A stretch of 59,892 nt of DNA from Elusimicrobiota bacterium (GCA_027452025.1 DAIDHI010000047.1:1-59892); one strand, 5' to 3'; shown: positions 26,928-36,662, counted from the stretch's first letter. Notes: generated from the letters alone by a model not told the origin. Translations and numbers: made by a program.

Positions 26928-29822
26928 ATGACGAAGAACCGCGTCGCGATTTTCGCCGCCGTGGCCGTGCTCATCGCATCTTGGAGCCGCGCGGCCTTGG
27001 CGGCCGACGCCGAGGCCGCGGCGGCCGTGCCGCAGCTCGATTTGCCCTCCTCCCGGCAAACGCCCGCAGTCGACGTCCAGGACGCCGCGATCCCGACGCT
27101 GCCCGCCGCGTTGCCCGCTTCCGTCATGGCCGCCGCCGGCGCCTACGCCGCCGTTCCGGGCGCTTACGCTCCGGCCGCCGCGATCCCCCTTTCCCCCGCC
27201 GCCGTCCGCCCCGGCGCCATCGCCGAGCTCCACGCGGGCGCGGCTAGCCTCTCGCGCGCGGCCGCTCAGGGCTCGCCCGTGACGCCGGGCCAGGTCTCGC
27301 GCAAGCTCTTCGACGCCCAGAAGCCGGCCGGAGGAGACGACGCCGTGGACGCCTCGGCCGCCGCCCCGGGGGCGGGCGCTTCCGAGAGCCTGCCGGATCA
27401 GGCCTATTTCAGCGTCGTGCCCGAGGTGATCTTCCCGGGAGTGACGCGGATCTTCGCCGTCAATAAAGGCCGCGAGCAGGCGATGCGGCAGCTGCACGCT
27501 CTGTCGGGGGGCCGGCTCCTTTGCGCGACTGAGCGCGAGCAGAACCGCGGCGGCGTGCTCCACGGCCTGTTCCCCATCGCGACTTTGGCCAACATGCGCC
27601 TGCTCGAGGACAAGAGCGGCTTGAAGGTCGCTTACACGGGCTTGGCCGAGGCCAAGATCGAGGCAGCGGCTCCCGGCGGCCGGCTTCGCGTCTCCTATCC
27701 AAAGGCGCCGGAGCTGACTCACTCCGAGAAGGCCCAGCTCGGCGGCTACATCCGCAAGATCACCCGCATCGTCACGGCGCTGACCAACGAGCACGAAGGG
27801 CTGGGACTGGCGGAGAAGTTCGACAGCGATCCCGTCCTCCAGCTCAACCGCATGATCGATCAGGCGAGCTTGGGCACTTTCGAGGAGCAGGAGCTCCTGG
27901 GCTCCCAGTCCCTGGTCGATAAGGCGAAGGCCGTCGCCGACGCCTATTCCGAGTTCGCGAAAAACTCCGACGTCGAGCACGACGCGGCCGATCCCGAGGA
28001 CCAGGCCGTGGAGCAGCAGATCTCCCACAATACCAGCGCGAGCATGGAGAAGGACCAGCGCGAATACATCCTGCGCAAGAAGCGCGAGGCGATCGACCGG
28101 GAGCTCAACGGGGGCGAGGAGGGCGGCGATCCCGCTCTCAAGCAGATCGAGAAGAAGTTCGCCGAGAAAAAGGCGAGCATGAGTCAGCAGGCCGTGCAGC
28201 AAGTCGAGCGCGAACTGCGGCACGCCAAAGGCATGAACCCCGGCCAAGGCGACTACCAGATGACCATCAACTACCTCGAATGGCTCACGGACATGCCCTG
28301 GGGCCAGACGACCAAGGACAGCCACGATCTCAAGAAGGCCAAGGAGATCCTCGACTCCGACCACTACGGCATCGAGGACGTGAAGGGACGCGTCATCGAG
28401 TTCTTGGCGGTGCGCAAGGCCCTGGCGCGGGAAGCCGGCGACGCCGGCGATCACAAGGGCATCATCATGGCCTTCGACGGGCCTCCGGGAGTCGGCAAGA
28501 CCTCCGTGGCCGAAAGCATCGCCAAGGCGCTCGGGCGAAAATACATCCGCATCTCGCTGGCCGGCCTGCACGACGAGGCCGAGATCCGGGGCCATCGCCG
28601 CACCTACGTCGGCGCCATGCCGGGCCGCATCGTCCAGGCGATCAAGCAGGCCGGGGTCAACAACCCGGTCGTTCTCATCGATGAGATCGACAAGGTGGGC
28701 AGCAACAACGGCGAGCCGGGCCGCGCGGGAAACGCCCAAAACGCCTTGGTCGAGCTGCTCGACCCGGCGCAGAACAAGTCCTGGCACGACAACTACCTCG
28801 ACGTCGACTACGACCTCTCGAAGGTGCTCTTCATCGGAACCTCCAATGACCTGAAAGCGTTGTCGCAGCCCGTCCTCGACCGCCTCGACATCATCCCGTT
28901 CTCGAGCTACATAGAGGAAGAGAAGCTGGAGATCGCGAAGCGGCATCTGGCGCGCAAGCAGCTCAAGGACAACGGATTTAAGCCCGGGCAGATCTCCTTC
29001 ACCGACGGCGCGCTGCTCTCCATCATCCGCGGCTACACGCACGAGGGCGGCGTTCGCCAGCTCGAGCGCACGATCGGCAAAATCCTGCGCAAGATCCAGA
29101 CGGACCAGGAGCTCGGCGTCTCCGAGCCGCCGAAGGTCGTCGACGCGGCGGCCGTCAAGAAATACCTCGGCGAGCCGCTCCACGTCGACGACCGCTTCCA
29201 AAACGGCGTCGGCGTGGCCAGCGGGCTTTATTGGTCGGCGGGCGGAGGCGGCGTGCTGATGATCGAGACCGGGTGGACGCCCAAGGGCTCGACGGACCGG
29301 CACTTCTCGGTCACCGGCAACATCGCGCAGGTCATGCAGGAGTCGAGCCAAATCGCCTTGCGCAACGCCATGCGCTACGCCGAAGCCCAGGGCGTCGATC
29401 CCAGGGTGTTCACGACCCACGACTTCGACGTCCACGTGCCCGAAGGCGCCACCCCGAAGGACGGGCCCTCGGCCGGCATCACCATGACGACCGCTCTGGT
29501 CAGCCTATTCACGGGCCGCGCGGTCAAGCAAGGCTTCGCCATGACCGGAGAGATCTCCCGCACCGGGCGCGTCATGCCCATCGGCGGGCTCAAGGAAAAG
29601 TCTCTCGGGGCCCTGAGGATGGGCTACACGGACATCATCATCCCGAAGGGCAACGAAAAGGACCTCCAGGAAATCCCCGCCTCGGCTCGCGCCAAGCTGC
29701 GTTTCCACCCGGTCGAGAATATCGAGCAGGTCTTGGACCTGGCGCTCGAAAAGAGCGGGACGCCCATGAAGCCGGCTCCCGCGGAGGGCGTCCCCGCGCA
29801 GTCGAGGCGGCACGGTTTCTAG
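26928..29822 (+). CDS. lon: Lon (S16) ATP-dependent protease with Sec signal peptide and Ala/Pro-rich leader
   Basis: 964 residues from ATG 26928, chosen for the AGAGGAG Shine-Dalgarno at 26915-26921. The N-terminus is a signal peptide ([19 protein letters not shown], cleavage near ALA-AD). Residues ~26-145 are Ala/Pro-rich low complexity. A LON substrate-binding domain follows ([20 protein letters not shown]), then a coiled helical region, an AAA+ module (Walker [10 protein letters not shown] at about 518, Walker [11 protein letters not shown]) and the S16 domain with Ser848 in DGPSAG and Lys889 in GGLKEK. All catalytic residues are intact. Lon is normally cytosolic with no signal; this copy should be exported or membrane-tethered. 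No second lon is seen here. Confidence 0.9.
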   Translation: MTKNRVAIFAAVAVLIASWSRAALAADAEAAAAVPQLDLPSSRQTPAVDVQDAAIPTLPAALPASVMAAAGAYAAVPGAYAPAAAIPLSPAAVRPGAIAELHAGAASLSRAAAQGSPVTPGQVSRKLFDAQKPAGGDDAVDASAAAPGAGASESLPDQAYFSVVPEVIFPGVTRIFAVNKGREQAMRQLHALSGGRLLCATEREQNRGGVLHGLFPIATLANMRLLEDKSGLKVAYTGLAEAKIEAAAPGGRLRVSYPKAPELTHSEKAQLGGYIRKITRIVTALTNEHEGLGLAEKFDSDPVLQLNRMIDQASLGTFEEQELLGSQSLVDKAKAVADAYSEFAKNSDVEHDAADPEDQAVEQQISHNTSASMEKDQREYILRKKREAIDRELNGGEEGGDPALKQIEKKFAEKKASMSQQAVQQVERELRHAKGMNPGQGDYQMTINYLEWLTDMPWGQTTKDSHDLKKAKEILDSDHYGIEDVKGRVIEFLAVRKALAREAGDAGDHKGIIMAFDGPPGVGKTSVAESIAKALGRKYIRISLAGLHDEAEIRGHRRTYVGAMPGRIVQAIKQAGVNNPVVLIDEIDKVGSNNGEPGRAGNAQNALVELLDPAQNKSWHDNYLDVDYDLSKVLFIGTSNDLKALSQPVLDRLDIIPFSSYIEEEKLEIAKRHLARKQLKDNGFKPGQISFTDGALLSIIRGYTHEGGVRQLERTIGKILRKIQTDQELGVSEPPKVVDAAAVKKYLGEPLHVDDRFQNGVGVASGLYWSAGGGGVLMIETGWTPKGSTDRHFSVTGNIAQVMQESSQIALRNAMRYAEAQGVDPRVFTTHDFDVHVPEGATPKDGPSAGITMTTALVSLFTGRAVKQGFAMTGEISRTGRVMPIGGLKEKSLGALRMGYTDIIIPKGNEKDLQEIPASARAKLRFHPVENIEQVLDLALEKSGTPMKPAPAEGVPAQSRRHGF

Positions 29823-31411
29823 AGCGGGATGTTCCCGCGGTTCTCGTGCGTTCCGGGGATGCGCTTGTCCTTCAGGAAGCGAAGCGCGCGGATGATCTTG
29901 ACGCGCATTTGGCTCGGCTCGATGACCTCGTCGATGGAGCCCGTCGACGCCGTCTGGTAGGGCGAGGCGAACTTGTCGGCGTAATCCCGGGAAAGCCGCG
30001 CTCGCAGCTGCGCGCGCTCCTCATCGGTCTTGCAGGCGGCCAGTTCCCGCGAAAACAGGATCTCGGTCGCGCCCTGGGGGCCCATGACGGCGATCTCGGC
30101 GCAGGGCGCGGCGAAGTTGAAGTCGCCGCGCATGTGCTTGGAGCTCATGGCGATGTAGGCGCCGCCGTAGGCCTTGCGCAGGATCACCGAGATCTTCGGC
30201 ACGGTCGCCTCGCAATAGGCGTGCAGGATCTTGGCGCCGTGGCGGATGATGCCGCCGTGCTCCTGATGGACGCCCGGCCAGTAGCCGGGCACGTCGACCA
30301 GGGTGACGATCGGGATGTTGAAGGCGTTGAGGAAGCGGATGAACCGCGCGGCCTTGTCCGAGGCGTTGATGTCGAGCGCGCCGGCCAGGTGGGCGGGGTT
30401 GTTCGCCACGACGCCCACGACCTCGCCGCCCATGCGCATGAAGCCCACGATCATGTTCTTGGCGTAGCCGGCGTGGACCTCGAAGAACTTGTGCTCGTCG
30501 GCGACCTGCCAGACGACGTGGTGCATCCGGTAGGCCTTGCGCGCGTCGAGGTCGCACATCTTCTCGAGCAGCGGGGTCTGGCGGCGCACCGGGTCGGGGT
30601 TGGCCACGCGCGGCGGCTTCTCGAAGCGGCTTTGCGGAAGGTAAGAGAGCAGCTCCCGGACCTGTCGGAAGCAGTCCGGCTCCGACTTGGCGACGAAGTG
30701 GCAGACGCCCGACTTGCCGGCATGCGCGTCGCTGCCGCCGAGGTGGTCGAAACTCACCTCCTCGCCGGTGGCGGCCTTGACCACGTCGGGGCCGGTGACG
30801 AACATGTGGCTGATCCCCTCGACCATGAAAACGAAGTCGGTCAGGGCCGGGGAGTAGACGGCGCCGCCGGCGCAGGGGCCTAGGATGAGGGAGATCTGCG
30901 GGACGACGCCCGAGCACTTCGTGTTGCGGTAGAAGATCTCGGCGTAGCCGTCGAGCGAGTCGACGCCCTCCTGGATCCTCGCGCCTCCGGAATCCAGCAG
31001 GCCGATGACGGGGACCTTGTTGTCGTAGGCCAGATCCATGATCTTGGCGATCTTCATGGCGTGGGCCAGGCCCAGCGAGCCGCCCAGCACGGTGAAGTCC
31101 TGGGCGTAGACGCACACTTCCCGGCCGTTGATCGTGCCGAAGCCCGTGATGACGCCGTCGCCGGGGATGTCCTTGTCTTGGAGGCCGAAGTCCGTGGCGC
31201 GCGTGGTGACCAGGAGATCGGTTTCCTGGAAGCTGCCTTCGTCGAGCAGGTAATGGATGCGCTCGCGGGCGGTGAACTTGCCCCGCGCCTTCTGCGCCTG
31301 CGCCTTTTCCGCTCCTCCCCCCTGCATCGCCTTTCGCGTGGCTTCCTGCAGGGCGCGCAGCGAGGCCGGCGCGCGCGCAGACGTTCGGGACTTCTTCAAG
31401 GCGTTGTCCAT
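29819..31411 (-). CDS. acyl-CoA (propionyl-CoA type) carboxylase carboxyltransferase, beta subunit
   Basis: 530 residues, full length for the PccB/MccB type of biotin-dependent carboxylase. The N-terminal crotonase half has LLDSGGARIQEGVDSL and LGPCAGGAVYSPAL; the C-terminal half has TLVDVPGYWPGVHQEHGGIIRHGAKILHAY and RKAYGGAYIAMSS. It transfers carboxyl from biotin to an acyl-CoA. No biotin carboxylase or carrier gene is in the window, so the partner must lie elsewhere. Some decarboxylase alpha subunits share this fold. It converges with lon, sharing four bases at the stops. Confidence 0.92.
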   Translation of the reverse strand: MDNALKKSRTSARAPASLRALQEATRKAMQGGGAEKAQAQKARGKFTARERIHYLLDEGSFQETDLLVTTRATDFGLQDKDIPGDGVITGFGTINGREVCVYAQDFTVLGGSLGLAHAMKIAKIMDLAYDNKVPVIGLLDSGGARIQEGVDSLDGYAEIFYRNTKCSGVVPQISLILGPCAGGAVYSPALTDFVFMVEGISHMFVTGPDVVKAATGEEVSFDHLGGSDAHAGKSGVCHFVAKSEPDCFRQVRELLSYLPQSRFEKPPRVANPDPVRRQTPLLEKMCDLDARKAYRMHHVVWQVADEHKFFEVHAGYAKNMIVGFMRMGGEVVGVVANNPAHLAGALDINASDKAARFIRFLNAFNIPIVTLVDVPGYWPGVHQEHGGIIRHGAKILHAYCEATVPKISVILRKAYGGAYIAMSSKHMRGDFNFAAPCAEIAVMGPQGATEILFSRELAACKTDEERAQLRARLSRDYADKFASPYQTASTGSIDEVIEPSQMRVKIIRALRFLKDKRIPGTHENRGNIPL

Positions 31412-32107
31412 TCAGGGCACCTCCGAGGTCCAGCACCAAGAGAGCATGCACGGCGAGCCGGCGCTCCAGGCCCAGTCCCGCCAAGCCGAGCGGATGGCGG
31501 GGCGGCCCAGGTCCTCCCAGCGCCTGCGCGCGGCGCCGAAGAAGGCCAGCTCCGCGTCCGGCTCCAGGCTCCGGAGGCGCGCGTCGCGAGGGTCGCAGGT
31601 CAGCCCCAGGCCGAGCAGTTTGAGCGCCGCTTCTTTGAGGGTCCAAAGCAGCGTCTGCTTCCGGGCGTCGCAAGCCAGCCCGGCGCGGCGCTCCGAGTCG
31701 TGGGCGTAGAGCTCCACGACGCGCTCAGCGCGGGGCGCGACGGTCTCGACGTCCACGCCGACCGGCCCTCCGTTGATCGAGACGGCGCAGACGGCGCCTT
31801 CGGCGCAGTGGGAGATCGAAATCTGCGCAGCGGGGCCGCCGTCCAGGCGGCGCAGGAAGGGCCGCCCGGAGTTCTCGTTGAGCACCTCCACGTCGAGCGC
31901 GGCAAGCTCGGGCATGAGGGCCCGTTTCGCCGCCACGCGGCCCGAGAGCCAGTCGGCGCGGCGCTTTTCGCAGGCCAGCGCCTTCCAGCGCCGCTCTTCT
32001 TCGGGGGTCAGCCACGCTCGCCCGGAGGACTCGTCCCCGGCCAGGCGGCCGCAGAACGCCAGACGCACTTCCAGGGGCTTCCCATCGACGAGGGAATCGG
32101 GTGCCAA
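31412..32107 (-). CDS. 4'-phosphopantetheinyl transferase, Sfp type
   Basis: About 231 residues. It moves phosphopantetheine from CoA to carrier-protein serines. Family motifs: WLSGRVAAKRAL, ISISHC, GVDVE and WTLKEAALK. The longest frame starts at 32143, but a perfect TATAAT (32114-32119) lies inside that extension. I therefore prefer the TTG at 32107, 6 bases after the hexamer, or the GTG at 32068 just before the conserved part. It ends one base before the carboxyltransferase start, so they are co-transcribed; carrier-protein targets are not in the window. Confidence 0.85.
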   Translation of the reverse strand: MAPDSLVDGKPLEVRLAFCGRLAGDESSGRAWLTPEEERRWKALACEKRRADWLSGRVAAKRALMPELAALDVEVLNENSGRPFLRRLDGGPAAQISISHCAEGAVCAVSINGGPVGVDVETVAPRAERVVELYAHDSERRAGLACDARKQTLLWTLKEAALKLLGLGLTCDPRDARLRSLEPDAELAFFGAARRRWEDLGRPAIRSAWRDWAWSAGSPCMLSWCWTSEVP

Positions 32108-32113
32108 GGCCGT

Positions 32114-32164
32114 ATTATATAGGAACATCCGTTCTTGACACAACCGGGAAATTTCCGTTAAACT
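32114..32164. promoter_or_regulatory. divergent promoter pair
   Basis: On the minus strand a perfect TATAAT (32119 to 32114) sits just before the phosphopantetheinyl transferase start. On the plus strand a perfect TTGACA (32135-32140) is followed after 18 bases by TAAACT (32159-32164), 8 bases before the ATG at 32173. The two promoters overlap head to head, so the two units may compete. Confidence 0.55.
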
Positions 32165-32172
32165 CGATGCGC

Positions 32173-32982
32173 ATGACGAGCCTGTGGGGCGATGGCTGGT
32201 TCTACCTCTCCGGCGGCGGCTTCCTCATCAGCTCGCTGCTGTTTGTCTTTCTGCTCGGACAGTACCGCGCCGCCATCGAGGCCGAAGAGGGCGACGAAGG
32301 GGCCGAGCCCGAGCCCCAGGCTTCGGCGGCCGCGGAAAAGATCTACATCCCGAGGCCGATCGAGCCGATCTCCAGCCCTAAGCTTTCCATCGTCGAGCCT
32401 GTTGCCGTCTTGAGAAAGGCCGCGCCGGTCCCATCGCCCTCTCCCTCGCCTGCTCTCGGGCCTGACGCCGAGACCGCCTCCGAAAAGCCGGCGCCGGAGA
32501 AGAAAAAGAGCGAGAACTCCACGGGCGGGCTCAGCCCCGCCGTCGTGTATCTCCAGAACCTCAAGGGCCAGATCGAGCACCTCGACAAGGAGATGGGCCA
32601 GCTCAAGGGCCTGGCTTCCCAGCAGGCGGCGCAGGGCGATCTCATCTTGAAAAGGCTCGCCGATCTAGCCCAGCGCCTGGCGCAAGTCGAGGCCGCTCCG
32701 CGCGCGACGGCCGATGCCGCCCCCGCTCCAGAAGTTCCCGAGGCGGCCGCGCCGCCGGCGATCGAGCCGGCGCAGGCCGTCCAGGCCGATCCCGAGCCCG
32801 CGCCGGCCGTCGAGACTCCCGAGCCCGCGCCGGCGGCCCAGCCCGTTGTTTCTCAGACCCAGCCCGCGGAGGAGCTCAAGACGATCACCCTCGAGCCTCC
32901 CCCTCAGGAGCCCGCCCCGGAGCCGGCGGCGCCGGAGCCGGAGGCCAAGCCCGCCCGGAAGGGCCCGGTCTGGCCAATCTGA
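32173..32982 (+). CDS. single-pass membrane protein with Pro/Ala/Glu-rich stalk
   Basis: About 269 residues from the second ATG; the ATG at 32167 is the alternative. The second fits a promoter -10 (TAAACT) 8 bases upstream. One membrane helix near the N-terminus (FLISSLLFVFLLG) is followed by a charged region, a predicted coiled coil (VVYLQNLKGQIEHLDKEMGQLKGLA through RLADLAQRLAQVEA) and a long Pro/Ala/Glu tail rich in PAPE-type repeats. No enzymatic domain is seen. The layout suggests a periplasm-spanning envelope protein. It probably shares a transcript with the PorV-like gene that follows. Confidence 0.65.
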   Translation: MTSLWGDGWFYLSGGGFLISSLLFVFLLGQYRAAIEAEEGDEGAEPEPQASAAAEKIYIPRPIEPISSPKLSIVEPVAVLRKAAPVPSPSPSPALGPDAETASEKPAPEKKKSENSTGGLSPAVVYLQNLKGQIEHLDKEMGQLKGLASQQAAQGDLILKRLADLAQRLAQVEAAPRATADAAPAPEVPEAAAPPAIEPAQAVQADPEPAPAVETPEPAPAAQPVVSQTQPAEELKTITLEPPPQEPAPEPAAPEPEAKPARKGPVWPI

Positions 32983-33926
32983 ACCTCGCCGCCGCGCTGA
33001 TATGCCTTGGCGCGGCGCCGGCCGCCGCGGGCGTTTTCCCTCCCGGCGCCTTCAGCGGCGCCGCCGCGGGAACCACGGGCGCCGGCTTCCTGAAGACTCC
33101 GACGGAGGCGCGCTCGGAGGCCATGGGCGAGACCTCGGCGGCTTTCGCCGAGGGCGCCGAGTCGCTGTTCTGGAACCCCGCGGGCTTGGCGCGCATGAGG
33201 CATGATGCGCCCTCCGATCTCGTGGTCGGCTATAGCGCCCTGCTCCAGACCACCTACGAGGGCTCCGTCGCCTACGCCCAGCCGCTGGGTCCCGGCGTCT
33301 TCGGGACGAGCCTGCTTTACTTTTCGCAGGCGCCCCAAACGGCCTATTCGACCACGGGCGATTCCTCCGGTCAGTTCACTCCCTATGACATGGCGCTCGG
33401 GGCGTCCTACGGGATGACCGTCTCCGGCCTGCTCGTCGGCGCGACCCTCAAGATGATCCGCTCCTCCATCGCCGATGCCGCCGGCACGACGGCCGCCGTC
33501 GACCTCGGCGTGCAGGCGCCGCACGTCTCCGAACTCGGCGACGGGCCCATCGACCTGGGGGCCGCCATCACCAATCTCGGCCCGGCGATGGCGATCGGCT
33601 CGACGCCCTCTCCGCTGCCTTTCGCGGCTCGCGGAGGCGTCATGTGGCATATCACGCCCCAGTTCTCCGCGGCCGGCGATCTGGTGCTTCCCGTCGATAA
33701 CTCGCCCTACGTGGCGATCGGGGGCGAGTTCGCGATCCCCTTCAGCGGCGGCAGCGCCGCCCTGCGCGCGGGCTTCAACCAGAACCGCACGCGCACGCTC
33801 AACGGATTTACCGGCGTCACCGCCGGAGCCGGCGTTCAGTTCGACAAGTTCCGCGTCGACTACGCCTGGGTGCCGTTCGGCGAGCTCGGCGCGACCAACC
33901 GCATCAGCCTCGGCTTCAACTTCTAG
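32979..33926 (+). CDS. PorV/PorQ-like outer-membrane beta-barrel protein
   Basis: About 315 residues. The barrel part begins GAGFLKTPTEARSEAMGETSAAFAEGAESLFWNPAGLARM, the mark of the PorV/PorQ (UPF0164-like) family, and ends in an outer-membrane-type strand (ISLGFNF, terminal Phe). An ATG at 33123 exists but would remove the conserved start. In the same frame upstream there is a good signal peptide (NLAAALICLGAAPAAAG) but no ATG, GTG or TTG. I propose the CTG at 32979, whose last two bases overlap the preceding TGA (CTGA), mirroring the ATGA couplings seen elsewhere. CTG at 32970 is another option. Confidence 0.75.
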   Translation: MNLAAALICLGAAPAAAGVFPPGAFSGAAAGTTGAGFLKTPTEARSEAMGETSAAFAEGAESLFWNPAGLARMRHDAPSDLVVGYSALLQTTYEGSVAYAQPLGPGVFGTSLLYFSQAPQTAYSTTGDSSGQFTPYDMALGASYGMTVSGLLVGATLKMIRSSIADAAGTTAAVDLGVQAPHVSELGDGPIDLGAAITNLGPAMAIGSTPSPLPFAARGGVMWHITPQFSAAGDLVLPVDNSPYVAIGGEFAIPFSGGSAALRAGFNQNRTRTLNGFTGVTAGAGVQFDKFRVDYAWVPFGELGATNRISLGFNF

Positions 33927-35341
33927 TTGCGATCGGGCGCGGCCTCGAGCTGCCCGGCGCCGCCGCCGGAGGGCTCCGGCGCTCCGGGCTGGTGAGGACG
34001 CGTCAGTTCGGCCGCGCGCAGCAGCTGGAAGGAGAGCCGGCTGACGACGTCGGGCCGCTGGGCGGCAAGGTTCTTCGTTTCGCCCGGGTCGCTCTGCAGG
34101 TCGTAAAGCTCGAAGCCGGGCTTGTAGAGGTCGTCGATGAGCTTCCATCTCTGGCCGCGCGCGGCCCGTTCGTCGATGATCCGGTCGGTCATGCGGCCGA
34201 CGTTGCGCTTGGAGCTGGCGAAGGCGTAATGGCGCCACGACGAAGGCCCCCCGTCGAGCAGAGGGAGCAGGCTGCGGCCTTGGAGGCCGAGATTCGAGAA
34301 GTCCAGCCCGGCCATGTCCAGGAGGGTCGGCATGAGGTCGAGGCGCTCCACGAGCTGGGGATACTTCCTGCCGGCGGTCGCCGGCCGCGTCGGGTCGTGC
34401 ACGATCAGCGGCACGTGCAGGACGCCCTGGTAAAGGCCCTCCGTATGCCCGAGCAGGCCGTGGTCGCCCAGCATCTCCCCGTGGTCGCCGGTGATCACGA
34501 CGATGGTGTTTTTGTCTAGGCCCATCGCCTTGAGGCGGCGCAAAAAGGCGCCGACTTCGTCGTCCGCCTGATTGAGGGAGGCGTCATAACGGGCGATGAG
34601 ATGCTTGAGGCTGCGAGGGTCCTTGCGGAAAGCCTTCACGCGCGCGAGGAGCTCCGCCGAATAGTCTCCGGGTTCCCCGTCATAGGCGCGTGAGAAGGGC
34701 ACGCTCAGCGTTTCCGTGTCGTCTGCGACGCCGCGGTAGCCCGGATCGTATTTGTCCGGATCCTTCGATCGGTAAGGCTCGTGCAGATCGTCGACGGCCA
34801 CATAGGCGAAGAACGGCCGGTCCTTGCTCTCGCCCACCCAGCGCTCCACCGATGCCAGATTGTCGCCGAAGGAGGCGGGCAGATGGTCCGGCTCCGAAGT
34901 CGAGAAGATGTTCACGTAGGTGTCGAAGCCCTTGTCGAGCCCCCAGGCCGGGATCATGTAGACGCCGCCGCTGAAGGCGGCCGTGCGGTAGCCCGCGTTC
35001 TTGAGCTCGCCGGCGAGCGTGGCCTCGAACTCGGGCAGCGGATGGGGCGTGTTGGTGTAGTCGCCGTGGACCTCGGGAACTTGGCCGGTGAAGAGCGAGG
35101 CGTAGTTGGGCAGGCACCACGAGCTCTGGGCCCAGGCGTTCTCGAAGAGGGCGGAGTGCTTGGCTAGGCGGTCCATGTTCGGCGTGACGCGGCGGGCGCG
35201 GTAGCCGTAGGCGCCGAGGTGATCGGCCCGAATCGAGCAGATATCGAGGAACACGAAGTTCGGCTGTCGCGGGGCGGCCCCGGCGGCCGCGGACGCCGAC
35301 AGCAGCAGACCGGCCAGCAACGTGCGCCTCATGGTCATCAT
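33923..35341 (-). CDS. sulfatase-family hydrolase, atypical formylglycine motif
   Basis: 472 residues with a signal peptide (MRRTLLAGLLLSASAAAGA after three nearby Met codons). Alkaline-phosphatase/sulfatase landmarks: RADHLGAYGYRARRVTPNMDRLA, SWCLPNYASLFTG and ITGDHGEMLGDHGLLGH. The formylglycine site is C76-L-P-N-Y, so Cys and Pro are kept but the consensus Arg is Tyr. It may still be matured, or it may act as a phospho-transferase or phosphodiesterase-like relative. TATATT at 35347-35352 is 5 bases before the first ATG. Converges with the PorV-like gene. Confidence 0.8.
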   Translation of the reverse strand: MMTMRRTLLAGLLLSASAAAGAAPRQPNFVFLDICSIRADHLGAYGYRARRVTPNMDRLAKHSALFENAWAQSSWCLPNYASLFTGQVPEVHGDYTNTPHPLPEFEATLAGELKNAGYRTAAFSGGVYMIPAWGLDKGFDTYVNIFSTSEPDHLPASFGDNLASVERWVGESKDRPFFAYVAVDDLHEPYRSKDPDKYDPGYRGVADDTETLSVPFSRAYDGEPGDYSAELLARVKAFRKDPRSLKHLIARYDASLNQADDEVGAFLRRLKAMGLDKNTIVVITGDHGEMLGDHGLLGHTEGLYQGVLHVPLIVHDPTRPATAGRKYPQLVERLDLMPTLLDMAGLDFSNLGLQGRSLLPLLDGGPSSWRHYAFASSKRNVGRMTDRIIDERAARGQRWKLIDDLYKPGFELYDLQSDPGETKNLAAQRPDVVSRLSFQLLRAAELTRPHQPGAPEPSGGGAGQLEAAPDRN

Positions 35342-35381
35342 GAGGGAATATAGCTTAGCGATGGTTTTAATCGCAAAAAGC

Positions 35382-35756
35382 CTATCTCAGCCCGAGGCAA
35401 GAAAGCCCGACGGTGAGAATCATCACCGCCAGGACGATGCTCGTGACGGCGACATACTTGTAATCCCGATCCACGTAAAAGGCGTAGATCGAGACGACGA
35501 CGCGCGCCACGGGCGTCAGGATGAGCAGGAGGGTGCCGAGCAGCATGTAGGCCGTGGGGTCTCCCGAAAGGAGTCCGCGCAGTTCCGTTCCCAGTCGATA
35601 GTGCGAGCGCACCCAAGACGGGTCGAGCGGCACGTACGTCGGGTGAAGCAGGGCGAGGATCACGCCGGCGGCAAAGAGCAGCGTGCTCGCGGCCATGCCG
35701 GCAAGGAGGGCCCTGTAGACCCCCGCGTAGACGTTCTGTTCGGTTTCCATGGCCAT
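35382..35756 (-). CDS. DUF1634 family membrane protein
   Basis: 124 residues with three membrane segments (LAGMAASTLLFAAGVILAL, AYMLLGTLLLILTPVARVVVSIYAF, YVAVTSIVLAVMILTVG). The signature TPVARVVVSIYAFYVDRDYKY identifies DUF1634, a family usually encoded beside TauE/SafE transporters, as here (5-base gap). It is probably an accessory subunit of that transporter; direct evidence is lacking. Confidence 0.85.
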   Translation of the reverse strand: MAMETEQNVYAGVYRALLAGMAASTLLFAAGVILALLHPTYVPLDPSWVRSHYRLGTELRGLLSGDPTAYMLLGTLLLILTPVARVVVSIYAFYVDRDYKYVAVTSIVLAVMILTVGLSCLGLR

Positions 35757-35761
35757 TGGGA

Positions 35762-36658
35762 TCACCCCGCGAGGACGGGCAGATGGACGCCGAAGCGCTC
35801 GAGCAGCGCCTTGGCGAGCATGCCGTAGGCGAGATACGCCATCAGCAGCGACAGGATCCACTTGAGCACGGCGCTGTGCAGCCGGTTCATCACCATCGTG
35901 CCGACCGTCGCTCCCGCCGTCGTGCCGAGCGCGACCGGCGCGACGACGTAGAAATGGATGAGCCCGGCCATGAAGAAGAGGATCGAGCTGACCGCGGCCG
36001 TGACGCCGATCATGAGCTTGCTGGTCCCCACCGCGGCTTTCATCGGGACGTTCATGTAGCGGTTCATGGCCGAGACCTTGAGCACGCCGCCGCCCACGCC
36101 GAGCATCCCCGAGGCGAGGCCCGCCAGGCCCGCGATGCCGGCTCCGATGGGCGCGCCGTTGACCACGTAGGCCACCTCCCGCCGCGCCGCCTGGTCGTAA
36201 TAATCGCCGCGCAGATCGAGGAAGGCCGAGAGGCGGTCGGGCCGGGCTCTCTCGAAGTCCCCGCGCGCGATGCGCTCATCGTCGAGGTTGCGCGTCGAAT
36301 AAGCCGCCCAGCCCATGTAGGCGAGCATGATCGCGAAAAGCAGGAGCATCAGCCACTCGTGCAGGTAGAGCGCCAGGATGCTGCCGCCCAGCGCCCCGGC
36401 CGTGGTGGCGATCTCCAAAAACATCGCCAGGCGAAGGTTGGTGATGCGCTGCTCGACGTAGGCCGAGCCGCCGGCGTTGGAGGTGGCGATGACGGAGACG
36501 ATGCTAGCCGCCACGGCGATCTTCATCGGCAGCTGGAACATGAGGACCATCACCGGGACGATGAAGATTCCGCCGCCGACGCCGAGGAGCGCGCCGAAGA
36601 ATCCCGCCAGGCAAGCCGCTCCGAAGAGGGCTGCGACGAACTGATAGGTATAGGTCAT
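35762..36658 (-). CDS. TauE/SafE-type sulfite/organosulfur exporter family protein
   Basis: 298 residues with about eight membrane helices and the duplicated glycine-rich signature: FFGALLGVGGGIFIVPVMVL and GLASGMLGVGGGVLKVSAMN. Relatives export or import sulfite, sulfoacetate or other small anions. The thiolase gene ends 4 bases upstream and DUF1634 follows, so all share one transcript. Substrate cannot be fixed from sequence. Confidence 0.88.
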   Translation of the reverse strand: MTYTYQFVAALFGAACLAGFFGALLGVGGGIFIVPVMVLMFQLPMKIAVAASIVSVIATSNAGGSAYVEQRITNLRLAMFLEIATTAGALGGSILALYLHEWLMLLLFAIMLAYMGWAAYSTRNLDDERIARGDFERARPDRLSAFLDLRGDYYDQAARREVAYVVNGAPIGAGIAGLAGLASGMLGVGGGVLKVSAMNRYMNVPMKAAVGTSKLMIGVTAAVSSILFFMAGLIHFYVVAPVALGTTAGATVGTMVMNRLHSAVLKWILSLLMAYLAYGMLAKALLERFGVHLPVLAG

Positions 36659-36662
36659 AGTT

